Below, piece after piece: positions 42,132 to 53,700 of a stretch of 64,000 nucleotides of DNA. How positions within the stretch are numbered: the stretch's first letter is position 1; each line of letters starts with the position of its first letter. Position numbers and translations under genes: made by a program. Origin of the DNA: Heterodera schachtii (taxonomy: Eukaryota; Nematoda; Chromadorea; Rhabditida; Heteroderidae); NCBI GenBank assembly GCA_023374025.1, contig SIJG01000154.1:225790-289789 (forward strand), written 5' to 3'. The notes below the pieces were generated by a model. The model was given only the letters and a program-made list of their open reading frames with translations, was not told the DNA's origin and did not search any database.

Positions 42132-45100
42132 TCACAAAATTTCTGTTTAAAGTTTGTCAAATTAAATAAAAATCAAAAATGTTTTTTTTAATTTACCTTT
42201 TTCAGTGAATTTCTTTTTCCATCGCCCTAATGTTTGAATTGTTATGCCTAGAATATCACTCAATTGATTTCCAGTTATCCTCGGATTTTCCTCTTTAATT
42301 TTGTAGGATTTCTTTAATAATTCAATTTTTTCCAAATTCGTGTAAATTCGCATTTCTGAAAAAAAAGATTATTATTTTTTAATAATGCACTTAATTCTCT
42401 CCAAAAATTTTATTTTTTTTTAATTTTAAATTATTTATTATGTCACCATTATTATAACGATTATAATTTATTAAAAAGGGGATTTTAAGCTTTATTTTTA
42501 GGCCATAAATTTAAAAAAATTGGATTTAAGCTTTATTTTTATTGGGCTTAAATTTCAAAACTTATGAATTTAATTTTTCTTTGTATAGAAAAGCTTACTT
42601 TTCTTCTGTGCACTTTTACATTTCTTCTTGGAATCTCTCGCGTAAAATTGGTTTTTCCAATTTGCTAGGGTTCGTCCCGTCACATTTAGAATTTTTCCAA
42701 TTTTTTCTTGGTCCAATTCGGGGTGTTTCTTTTTAATTTTTTCATATAATTTCAGCAATTCTTTTTTCTCGGCGTCATTATGACATTTAACTGAAAATTT
42801 TTAGGATATTCGCATTAATGACTCCGAAATTCCCGGAACATTTAATTACAGAAACTCGTGAAAACTTAATATTTTGAAGCAAATTTCCCCCCCTCCCCGC
42901 CCATTACAAGTAGCCAAAATGACTCTTTTTTGAAAAAATGATCATTTCATATAAAATCAGGGTTTTAAGTTTCTCCAGCCGAGCCTATGCTCGTCACTTG
43001 CGCATCGTCACGGATTACGGAAGCGTTTTTGAACACAGTAATTACGGGTTATTGTACCCCATAAAACCCAGGGACCGTCCCTGAGTCAGTGAACTAAAAT
43101 TTCGATACTTTTGATAGCATAGAACCCCCGGGGGTTTTATTTTTCAACCCCCTTAGAAAAGGGGCTTTATTTCCTGGGACCTAATTTATTTCGGAAATAC
43201 ATTATTTATTTAAATAAATTTTCATTTTTATTTTATTTTTACATTTGTTGCTTTGCTGAAAAAGCAGGCGACTTTCGTATATATAGCCCAGTCGGATGCC
43301 CATTTTATTAGCAATTTGTTTGTTCGTCATTTGTGGCCATTGTTTTTTCATTTTGTTGAAACGGTTAACAATGCAAAGCTTTTCATTTTTTAAGTCGTTC
43401 TTTTCTTCTGCAAAATGAATTAAATTAAATTAAATTTATTTTTAAAAGGCAAATGAACAGGGATTCGATCAATATTTCGCACGCAAATTGTAAAATAGGC
43501 AAAAATATTGAAAAATTAGTTTCAAAAAACCCCAAATTTTCTTTACGAAATGCTTAGGGGTACTCTAATATATGGAAAAATTTTTGAAAAATCTCTATTC
43601 GTAGGGATATTTTTTTTTTGAAATTTTTAGTGCCATTGTTAGGATGTGAATTTGATATTTCGAAAATCCAAAAACCAAGATAAAAATGCCAAAATAGGCA
43701 AAAACAGACAGTTATAAAAATGACCAAAGAAGCTCTAAACAGAGCGCAAAAGCGTTGTCCTTATTATGCTTTTCTTTCTGGAACAAATTCTTAGAAAACT
43801 TTGTCATTTTTCACAAATTCTTTTTCATGATAATTAATATTTAATGAATTCGCCAAAACTAATTAATTAAAATTAATTACCCCCAAATTCCTTTTTCCAA
43901 AATGCAATTGCTCTTGCGCTGACGCCCAATTCCTTCGCAATTTTATTTTGCTTCCTTCGCTCAGGCACTCTCCCCCATTGTTGTGCCAATTGTTCCTTTC
44001 TTCTCTCAAATTCGCGCACAATTTCACGCATCTCGTCATTTTCGGATAATTTGACTTAATTAATTACTTTGTTAAATTAATTAATTAATTAATTAATTGT
44101 GGCGCTTACTTTTTTCTGCTAATTGCTTCCTCCATCTGAATATTGTCCGCCTTGGTATGTTCAGCATTTGAGCAGTTTCTTCATCTGTCATTTCCGGCTT
44201 TTCCCTCTGAATTTGGTTGTATTTCCTCACAAATTCTTCCTTTTCCGATTCACTGTAATAACGCTTTTCCTCTGTGAAATTAAATGAATTAGCAAATAAA
44301 TTACCCGAAATGGCAAAACTGCAAAAAATTATAAAAAAATATATTCCAAAAATTGGAATTCCAAACAAAAATATCATTTAAAATTTAATAATTACTTTTT
44401 TTTAATTTTGGGGATTTTGAATTTGTGACTTCATTTTGATCTTCATAATCATTATCATCCAAATCATCTTCATATGTATTTGCTGTACTGTACTCGCTTT
44501 CGTAATTACTGTCATTATTATTATAGTAATTACTGTCATTATCATTATCGTAATTACTGTCATCATCATTATCATAATTGCTGTCATTATCATTATTGCA
44601 ATCACTGTCACCATCATCATTACCGTAATTACTGGCATCATCATTCGTGTAATTACTGTCACCATAATTAGTGCTCGATGATGTATAGACTAAAAAAGCT
44701 AGTTAATTTAAAAAATTTATAAAAAACAAAAGAAATTTATAAAAAAAAAATATATAAAATAAATTTAGATTCATATAAATTATTAATTTAAACTAATATT
44801 TTTTTTATTTTGCAACTCAAAAATTACACATATTGATTTTTATGCAAATTAAATTAAATAAATTTAACTTTAACCTAGCAAAGAAATAATTATTTCTCTA
44901 ATTTTTTGATATAACTACACACTTTTTTGCCGAAAAATTAAAATGGTCCATAAATATTTAATTAATTAATTTTTCACATTACTTGATGAACTCGTATTTT
45001 GCTGTTCTGTCCGGCTTATAACATGCTTTTCCTTCTCATTTTTGTTCCATTTTTCATAAATTTCGGACAAATTTCGATAATTTTCGTTCTCCTCTTTAAC

Positions 45101-45501
45101 TTCTGTGTTTGCAGCATTCTCGGTTTTAATTTTAATTGCTCCAAATTGATGCGATTCGCTGCCACCAAATTCTTCTTGTTTAATTTTGGCATTTTTTTCG
45201 AAAATTTCAAAATTTTCTTTTTTTATTTTCCCAAATTTCGTATTTGCCTTTTCATCTGCTGATGCCAAAGAATGCTCTTCAAATGGCTCATCCTTAAAAA
45301 TGGGAAATTAAAACATTTCAAATAATTTTGGGGAATTTCCGCGATTATTACTTTTATTTTCGGCACATTTTCACTTTTTCTTGGCATATTCAAAATGCCG
45401 CTCCTCTTCCAAAGATCATCAAATAAATTATCGGATATAGTCATTATTTGTTCGATTCCCACCAAACAAAAATAAAAAAGGGCAAAGAAGAAAAAATGCA
45501 T
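42132..45501 (-). CDS. Secreted penta-HTH protein with acidic DSNY repeat, 9 exons (538 aa)
   Basis: Minus-strand exons: 45501-45352, 45292-44983, 44689-44396, 44271-44110, 44054-43881, 43407-43243, 42790-42599, 42355-42197, 42142-42132. They sum to 1617 nt in frame. Exon 1: signal peptide (MHFFFFALFYFCLVGIEQI). Exon 2: charged linker. Exon 3: low-complexity acidic repeat built on DSNY (DDDSNYDNDNDSNY). Exons 4-8: one HTH module each, for example TDEETAQMLNIPRRTIFRWR, NKIAKELGVSARAIAFWKKE, TNKQIANKMGIRLGYIYESR, DQEKIGKILNVTGRTLANWK and TGNQLSDILGITIQTLGRWK. Exon 9 gives only EIL and the stop. Exons 3-8 are all phase 1-1. The modules match those of the small intronless-looking secreted HTH proteins nearby, so this is a multi-exon relative. 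A nucleic-acid-binding role is inferred; no catalytic domain is seen. Plus-strand valine/isoleucine-rich frames at 44436-44681 are shadows of exon 3. Confidence 0.82.
43040..43200. repeat. GC-rich hairpin repeat in intron
   Basis: GAACCCCCGGGGGTTTTATT followed by TTCAACCCCCTTAGAAAAGG. A related segment lies at 63510-63575 (AAGCCCCCCCTTTGAGGAGG, then AAGCCCCCGGGGCTG). It is a dispersed repeat inside intron 6 of the penta-HTH gene. Confidence 0.6.
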
Positions 45502-47478
45502 TAATTTTTCAATCTTTAAATAATGTTTGATTGATAAAATGGAATTTTTTTGGTTTTTATATAAAAGTTTAAGGGAAATGATGAAATAGCCAATTTGAAT
45601 TGGCTTATATACAAAATTTTTTTTAATAACAAAATTGAAATAACAAATGTATATTTTTATTCAATTTTTCTTTTTTAAAAACAACTGCACATTTTGCTCC
45701 ATGCTGCAGAAATTGTTTTTTTTTCTGTCAATTTTTGTTACATGTGGCTGGGGCATCCGTCTCGCCTGTTTTTCAAAACAGCATTAACTAATGCCGACAT
45801 TAAAAATTATACAAAAACAATTTATTATTTATTTATTTGCATAAATAAGTAGAAATTTCTCAAAAAATTAAAGGAAATATTCATTTTTGAATTTCCCGTC
45901 TCTGCTGGGGTTTATTCGACACTCTCATGCAGATAATTTGGTAGGTGTTAGACGGGTCCGGATATTTGGGCAAAAACAAGGGTCCGTGTTCTATTGTTAT
46001 TGGTTTTGTGGGGAATTTTAAAAAATTGATAATTTTGAAGTCTGGCGGCTGCCGTTAGGCGCCGCCGGGAAATTTTTTTTTGGAAATAAAGGTAATGTTC
46101 TTCGTTAAAAGTATTACCAAAAGCAACATAAAACAGCGCAAAAACGACAACTGAAAAATGCAGAAAAGGCCAAAAATACTTTGACTGAGCTTAATTCGTC
46201 AATAAACTCTTAATTATTTTCGATGATTTATAAAAAAAATAATAGTTAGAGTTTAATAAATACACAGAATGGTCTTAGATTTGGAATAAAAAATAATTAA
46301 AATTTTTTAATATTAAATAAAATCATTAGCCAGATTACTTTGAATTTTTTAAATATTTGGAAGTTCAATTACAAATGGGCTAAAATTATAAATGAATTCA
46401 AATTATATAATATGGAAATATTTATATGTAAAGGTTTCCGCTTCATCTAAAGCTAAATTTTTTGGGCTTAGGTCTATGCATAGGCTTTATTCTGTAAAAT
46501 TTATCGGCGCCATTGAAACTTCAAATATTAAAAAATAAATAAATAATCTGGCTAATGATTTTATTTAACACTAAGTAATTTTAATTATTTTTTATTCGAA
46601 ATCCAACAAAATTTGCACTTTTTGTGAAATGACCTAACACCAATAAAACAGCGCGCAAAAACGACAACTGAAAAATGCAGAAAACGCCAAAAATAGGAGG
46701 AAAATGTTTAATCCGTGCACAAAAGAAGTTTGCCAATATGTAAACCATCGGCGGGAATTGTTGTCATTTTTCCAGTGACTCTCAATCGCTTTTATTTAAA
46801 TTTCTTTTTGCCATTTTATGCCTTCCTTCCCAGGACTCCCAAATTTGGCCGTTTTCCCCCTGTCATATGGCCACAATCACGTTGGCCCATTTTGAGGGTA
46901 GAAAAGTCGTACACAAAGTTCACAACAAATGTTTATTCTCAGCTCTCAAACTCAAACTTGGGCAATAAACCTGGGGAATCATCGGTGCCGGGTGGTTAAA
47001 ATAAAAATTGTTGACAGAAAATTATTCATAACTTCGCCCAGAAATGAATCAAATTTCATAATCTTGATTATTATTCGATAGCCCCAAGTGTTTTCTATTA
47101 TCACGCAAAATTTCAAAAAGTTTTGTTAAACTTAAATAAAGTTATGACCTGAGAAACTCAAAAAACCAAGTGTTATTGAACATTTTTCGTCATAACTTTA
47201 TTTAAATTTAACAAATAATTTTTTGAAATTTTTTAGGCTAATATAAAATACTGTGGGCTATCGAATGATATAATGAATTAAAAAGTTGATTGCTTTTGAT
47301 CAAAGTAATATCAAAAAATATTTTGATTTGGTGGTTTTTTTTTACTTTTGATCAAAGTAATATCAAAAAATATTTTGATTTGGTGTTTTTTTTTTTACTA
47401 AAGTCAGTCATATCATCGAATTCCAGAAAAACAAAAACAAAATGATTTAATAATAGGATATCAGATTGAATAATTCCA
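45502..47478. other. Intergenic region with foldback and duplications
   Basis: 46278-46606 is a foldback: ATAAAAAATAATTAAAATTT with AAATAAAATCATTAGCCAGA is inverted at TCTGGCTAATGATTTTATTT with AATTTTAATTATTTTTTATT. It is bracketed by direct repeats of AGCG(CG)CAAAAACGACAACTG at about 46136 and 46650. 47040-47280 is another inverted repeat around TTCGATAGCCC. 47290-47400 has a tandem duplication of about 57 bp (TTTGATCAAAGTAATATCAA). The open frame at 46715-46999 has no recognisable similarity and is not called. Confidence 0.55.
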
Positions 47479-48144
47479 TTATTCTCCAAATTGTTTCTTC
47501 CATTCTGTAATACGCTGACTATGAATTTTCAAAAATTTTGCAATTGCATTATCACTCATTTTCGGATTTTCTCTTTTTATTTGCCAATAAATTTTCATTT
47601 TTTCCATTTTTTCTTCTTCCATTATTCTTTTCTTGCTAATTGCAAATTGTTTCTTCCATTTTTTAATTATTCCATAACTAACTCCAATTTTCTTACAAAT
47701 TTCAGCATAATTTTGTTGCCATTCTTTTGGCGAATATTTTCTTTTTTGTTTATATTCATTTTTAAATTCAATGAATTTTTGTACAATTTCAAATTTTTCT
47801 TCATCAGTTTTTGATTTGTATTTATATAAGCCAAAATTTTTAATCCATTCATAAATTTTCGTTCGATATGTTCCTAATTTTTTGGCAATTTTTACTTCGA
47901 TTTTACTCCATTCTTTTCTTGGATATTTTCTTCCTTTTTGTTTTATTTTCTCTTTTATTTTATAATATTTTCTGACAATTTCTGTTTTCTTCTCTTCATT
48001 TAGTTGTATTTCTTCTTTTTCTTCCCATTTTCCTCCAAATATTTCATCAAATGACTTTTGTTGCAGCGTTTTCTTTTCTGACTCGTTTTGGCCAATTAAA
48101 GTCATCAAAAATAAAATCAGAAATAATAAAAAACATACTTTCAT
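47479..48144 (-). CDS. Secreted triple-HTH protein, intact (221 aa)
   Basis: The second fully open member of the family. The signal peptide is MKVCFLLFLILFLMTLIGQ, then SFDEIFGGKWEEKEEIQLNE. Three HTH modules follow: KIEVKIAKKLGTYRTKIYEW (about 85-105), NYAEICKKIGVSYGIIKKWK (about 142-161) and KMSDNAIAKFLKIHSQRITE (about 196-215), ending WKKQFGE at the stop. The linker between modules 1 and 2 is three residues shorter than usual (LYKYKSKTDEEK). It is the most distant of the clear copies and lies next to the penta-HTH gene, on the same strand. Confidence 0.88.
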   Translation of the reverse strand: MKVCFLLFLILFLMTLIGQNESEKKTLQQKSFDEIFGGKWEEKEEIQLNEEKKTEIVRKYYKIKEKIKQKGRKYPRKEWSKIEVKIAKKLGTYRTKIYEWIKNFGLYKYKSKTDEEKFEIVQKFIEFKNEYKQKRKYSPKEWQQNYAEICKKIGVSYGIIKKWKKQFAISKKRIMEEEKMEKMKIYWQIKRENPKMSDNAIAKFLKIHSQRITEWKKQFGE

Positions 48145-49780
48145 GTTTTTTTTATTGTTTTGTAAAAGATTTAATATATTTCAAATAAAAATTAATAAAT
48201 TTATTTATACGAATAATTTTAATAAATGGTGGCAAAATGAAATAAGATATAATTTGATTGCGTTGGATTGATTATTAAAGCAAAATTTTTTTAGAAAATC
48301 AAGGGTTTTTATTGTTTCAGGACATTTTCTCGAAATCAGGACAGTTATAATAAACCAAGACATTTATGTTTAAAATATATTTACAAAAAAATCATTTAAA
48401 AAATTATTAAAAATGGAAAATTTTTTAATTTTGAGATTTGCTTATTAAATTTCTGTATTAATCATAATGAAAAAAAAAATTTATAAATTGGGTTACAAAT
48501 AAAATTATTAATTCATAGAGTGCTCCGAAAATTTTAAGTCCTGACAATTAAAAAGAAAAATATTATGTTGCATTTTTTTTTAAATTTTTGGTTTAAAATT
48601 CTGATAAATAAATTGCATATTTGTGTATATTTTGAGATTTATATGCATATTTTATGGGTTTTCAAAGAATTTCATTTTTGGGATATTTTCTCGCACATAT
48701 TAATAAAAAACGTTCCTTTTTTAAAAATTTGGAAATTTATGCAAAAATCATTCAAGAAATAGAAAATTTTGATTTTTTTTTTTACTCAATTTTCTTCAAA
48801 ATTACAAAATGTACTTTATTTTAATTATTTTTTCTAAAATTATTTTTCATACCATATTTAGCTATTTCAATTGTTTTAGTTTAAATTTTACGAATTTGAA
48901 GAATTTTGGAAAATTTTACCCTCAATTTGGAAAAATTTATATGCATATTTTTCAACCTTTGGTTGCATATTTTATGTGCATATTTTATGATTTTGTGTGC
49001 ATATAATTACCAGCCCTATTCAATTTTATACAATGATCAAGAATTTGGCATCAAACTTCAAAATATTTGATTTTTATCGATGATTTTATTATATGATTTT
49101 ATCAATCACTAAAAACAAAAGAAATAATATCTCATATTCATATCATATATAGATAGCACAACAAATTTTGTGCTGGGATGGAACGGATCATTTACAAATG
49201 AAGCCGGTGATTAGCATTTTGGCCAAAATACCGCACACTCTAATATGGAGGCCAGTAGGTGCGCGCCGCTTGTTCGGGCGCCACAAACTTACTTCGTCAT
49301 CGCATGCTCGCTAAGGCGGACCGCTCCGCAGCCTTCAGTGCTTTTTGGATTTTTTTTAGAGATCCTAGACATATTTTCAGGGTTTTTAAAAAATTGTAAA
49401 TCTAGTCTGCATTTAAGGGCCCGAAATTTAAGGATACCGATCTTTAAGGACCCCCGACATTTAAGAATCCTATGTTGAAGGACCCGACTTTTAAGGACAC
49501 GATGTTTACGGATCCAACATTTAAGGACCTTAAGGACTCAACATTTAAGAATTTTGCATTTAATGACCGAAATTAAGGACCCGATTTTTAGGTTGCATTA
49601 TATTTAAAGATTCTAAATTTAAGTACCTGACATTTGGGGACTTACAACATTTGGGACCCGGCATTTTGCTATTCAAATGAAAATGGAAACTGTTATTGAC
49701 AACGCAATCTTCTTCTTTTTCTTTTACAAATATTCGTCAAAGCTTTTTTTCATATTTATTTTTTGTTCTTTATTCATTAA
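48145..49780. other. Intergenic region with hAT-like remnant and tandem AAGGACC repeat
   Basis: 48560-49016 is rich in GCATATTTT words and ends ACCAGCCCTATTC, a degraded GGGCTG-family element. 49220-49345 is a GC-rich patch similar to 7890-7960. 49415-49670 is a tandem array of roughly 15-17 bp units (AAGGACCCGACATTTAA and variants). No gene found. Confidence 0.6.
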
Positions 49781-50415
49781 TAGAGACCGCATTTTGAGGC
49801 AGATGCCTTTTTTTTCTGCGCACTAGTTTCGATATATTAAGCATAAAAAACGCATTTTCCACTTGGTTTGAGGCTTCTACGTTGACTTTTATTATGCCTT
49901 TTTTTGCCTTTTTCGGGATTTTCGTTCCTTAAATGCCTTTTTTGGCATTTTGCCGTTTTGGTGCCTTTTTTGGCGTTTTTTTCGGAAAATTACATTAAAA
50001 AAGGAATAAAATCAGGAAAATACACCACTAAGAAATGACTTGAAAAATTTAAAAAAAAAAATACATCCCTTAAAAAATGAAAAAATTAAGAAATACACCC
50101 CTAAGAATTGAAAAATTTTCTCAAAAATTGATCGCCAAAACTTCATTTTTTTCTTGATAAAAATTTTAGATTTAAAAATTTTCTTTATTCGAAAATCATT
50201 ATAAAATATTTAATAATCATTTAAATGACCAAAATTATGTTTTTGGTTAAATTTTGCGTGTTTTGCTCCCTAAAAACCTTAGAAAAAATTTTTTAAATGC
50301 CTTTTTTCATGCCTTTTTCGGGATTTTCGTGCCTTTTCATGCCTTTTTTTCAATTTTTTGGTGCCTATTTTAGTGCCTTTTTCGCGATTTTTGCTGCCTT
50401 TTTTTGCGGTCTCTA
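49781..50415. mobile_element. hAT-like MITE (635 bp) with perfect target duplication
   Basis: Inverted ends TAGAGACCGCA and TGCGGTCTCTA, flanked on both sides by TTCATTAA (49773-49780 and 50416-50423). The interior has GCCTTTTTTG words and CACCCCTAAGAATTG, shared with 16200-16753. No transposase. It ends about 300 bp upstream of the RING-gene start. Confidence 0.92.
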
Positions 50416-50629
50416 TTCATTAATCTCAAATTTATTTTATATTTCCTTTTTTTATAAAAAATAAATAAATAAAATAATTCAAAGAAAACCTTCCGCCGAT
50501 GAAATGTTATGCGCGCACAACGTTTCTTTTGCACTGGGCGGAAATAAGCCAATCCATAAGTATTAAATCAATAAGACAATATTAATGAATAAAAAAAAAT
50601 AAAAGTAAAAAATTTTCACGTTGGATTTC

Positions 50630-50645
50630 ATTAAAGTATGGCATT
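50630..50645 (+). promoter_or_regulatory. Conserved upstream block of the two RING loci
   Basis: GGATTTCATTAAAGTATGGC lies just upstream of the intact gene. Its counterpart in the inverted copy reads GATTTCATTAAAGCATGGCA on the gene strand near 34196-34216. Both contain TGGCAT, the reverse complement of ATGCCA, which has been described as a dorsal-gland promoter motif in Globodera. One 6-mer in AT-rich DNA is weak evidence; conservation of the whole block is firmer. Confidence 0.35.
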
Positions 50646-50711
50646 TTTATTTTTTTATTAAAAAATAATCATTTGAAAAATATTTTAATTTAAAAATAAC
50701 GAATTTAGAAA

Positions 50712-53700
50712 ATGCTTAAGCAATTATTCATTTTATTTGGATTTCTTGCACTCATTGGATTGTTCCATGCTGCTCCACCAAGTATATAAAATGGTACTTT
50801 TACGTATTGGGGGCCAAATTTTGAATTTTTTAAAAACCAACAGCGGACGAGTATTTAATAAATGATTGACACGTATTTGTGCGAATTGCTCTGGCGCAAA
50901 AATGTCTCTAAATCCCTGGCGCAGACTAATTCGAAGAAATATTATTGTTAGCTCAAATCATGGCATTTATGCTTCCGAAATAATTTTGGCGCGTTGCTTT
51001 AGCAATTCTACGCGTCCGCTGTTTATTTTTTAAAGATTCAACCTTTGGCCCCCAACCGGAAAAGTAATAAATAAAATTTTTTGTTGTAAAACCAAATTTT
51101 CAGCAAAATTTCAAAAACTTATAAAATTGCTTTCCTTTGGAAAGAAATTCAAATTATTTATATTATCAAGGAACAACAAGTTCACAAAATGACGAATCGG
51201 ACGATAATTGCTCAATTTGCTTGGCTAGCTTAGCTGCTACTGACAATTCTCCGTTGAAAACACTACAGAACTGCAGAGTTGATAAATAATTTAATTAAAT
51301 AATAATATTTTAAATTTTTTGATAAAATACTTAAAAAAAGAGAGAAAATTCCAAAAATTTTCTTGTCCGCCAGCACCAATCTTTCTCGAAAATTTTTTAC
51401 AAATAGATGAATATAGGTAGGTCAAAAAACAAGTCTTACTCACTTTTAATATTTAAGGATTTCGCAATTTTTATGTATCAACAAATCAAATATTGAATTA
51501 AAATATAAAATATTAATTAATTAAAAATAATCTCTTTTAGCATAGCTATCATCGAAACTGTATTGATCAATGGTAATTAATTTTTCAATGTTTTCTCCAA
51601 TTTTCTTAAATAATTAATATATTTCCAATTTTTTTTAAAAAAATAGATTACATTTTTAAAACTTTAAAATTATTTTTATTAAGGTTACAAGAAAGTAAGC
51701 GATGCCCAATGTGTCGAAAAGAAGTAAAAATACCGGACGAATTGCCACCTGATCATAATGATAATGATGATGGAACATATATAGTGATTGTATGTTTTGA
51801 CATTTTGATAATTTCATAATTTAAAAATATTTTAAAAGGAGGATGGCAATGATGATCAGACAAATATTCCTATTGAAATTGGTGGAGGAATCGACGAAAT
51901 TGGTCAATTTTAAAATAATATTTTAGATACTAATTTTTTATTTAAAATAATCCTATTTTAGATAATCCAGAACAAGCAGATGAATGGGAGCCTTATGGTC
52001 ATTTATTAAATGGTTTGATAATTTAATTTTTCTTATATATATTTAGTTTGGATCAAAAAATAAAAATTTTCAAAATTTATTTTGGCAACCCAAAAGCCAA
52101 TATAGCAGCATTCACTAATATATTTATTTATTTAATTTAAATTAATTTTAATTTTATTTAATTCTCGGATAATCAATCTGACAATTCAGTGGATAATGCG
52201 CCCCACGGTTTAAAAATTGATAATTTTTTGAATTTAAATTAAATTTGTTTGCAGATTCTGACAGAGAATCTGATCACTCAGTACAGATTTCAACAAATGT
52301 TCCTCATGGTTTCTTTTATTATTTATTTTTTAATTATTTTTTAATTGCCATTTAATTACTCCATTTTAGAAAATGATTACGAATCAGATCATTCCGTGGA
52401 TATTTCTACAACAAATTGGGAAGGATTAATAAATTCAAGTAAAAAGCAATACAAATTTAAATACATATTAATAATAAAACTTTAAATGCTTAAAAATTCC
52501 ATTGGTAATTACATGACAACAAGTGTTTATTGCAAATACTTTAAATATTATACTTAATAATTAAGTAATTTCTTTAAATTTTAAAAACTAAAGCAAACAG
52601 AAAAATAAATTAATTAAAATTAGTTAATAAAAAAAATTGAAATTATTTTTTTAATTTAAGTTGTAGGTGATGAAGACCAAAATCATGCTGTTGGTCAAAC
52701 CCAACCTTCTGGTAATTATAATATAATTGCATTTTAATGACTACTAAATTAATTCAAGATGGTTGGCAGCCTCATGAATATTTGCTAAATGGTTTATTTT
52801 AAATTAATTTTGAATAAAACAAATATATTTGAAGGATCAAATGAATCTGAACAATCGGTTGAAATTCCACCCAATGAATCGCAAAATGCAAATGGTAATA
52901 TAGAAAAAATTAAAATAATAAATAATTTTTTTTTTGAAGAAATTGTTCCCAATCTGGCGCCTATTAATTCTCCTGACGGTAAATAAATTTAAAAATAATT
53001 AGTCAATTTTCAATAAAATTTATCCAAGATTTTCAAAAAAAAAAATTTAGTTCATGTTGCGCAAGATGATGATGTATGGGAGCCATATGAACATTTATTA
53101 AATGGTTATAATTAGAAATCATCCGACCACTTTTTTGGCATTTTAAATTCAGGGAACGATTCTGATCATTCTGTTATCATAGAGCCAAATGAATCCCGTA
53201 ATTTTTAAAATAAATAAATAATTTTAATTTATATCATTAATTTAATTTAGAAAACCCAACTGATCATCAGCAGGATGGGACAGGTACAAAATTTTTTTTA
53301 AAATAATTTGGTTAATTTATTTAATTTTTAATCCCGGAAGAAGGCGAGTGGGAGTCTTACGGCCATTTACTGAATGGTCAGAAAACTCAATATTAAAAAA
53401 AATAAATTTTTTAAATTTTACTAAGACTTTTATTTTATATATACATTCTTTTTTGTATATCGAACATTTAGATTCAGACAATGAATCAAATCCATCAGTT
53501 TATTTGTCACCGGAAACATCACGTGGTTTCAAAATTAATAAAACATTTTTATGAATTAATTTTTCAATTAAAAAAATGAAAAAATAACATTTTAATTTAA
53601 CATTAAAAATAAATTTGTTTGCTTTTTTTAAAGAAAACATAAGCGATGAGCATCAGAATTCTGCTAATCCTTCTAATGGTTTGTTTTATTTAGAAGATCT

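Noticed and set aside
44436..44681. Open frames rich in valine and isoleucine on the plus strand
   Set aside because: They are the complement and frame shadows of the acidic DSNY repeat exon of the minus-strand HTH gene, which fits flanking splice sites and phases.
42132..45501. Reading the HTH exons as a DNA transposase gene
   Set aside because: No DDE catalytic motifs, no terminal inverted repeats around the gene, and a signal peptide is present; the resemblance is limited to the HTH modules.
46715..46999. 94-codon open frame, proline-rich
   Set aside because: No signal peptide, no recognisable domain, lies in repeat-rich DNA, and no splice context.
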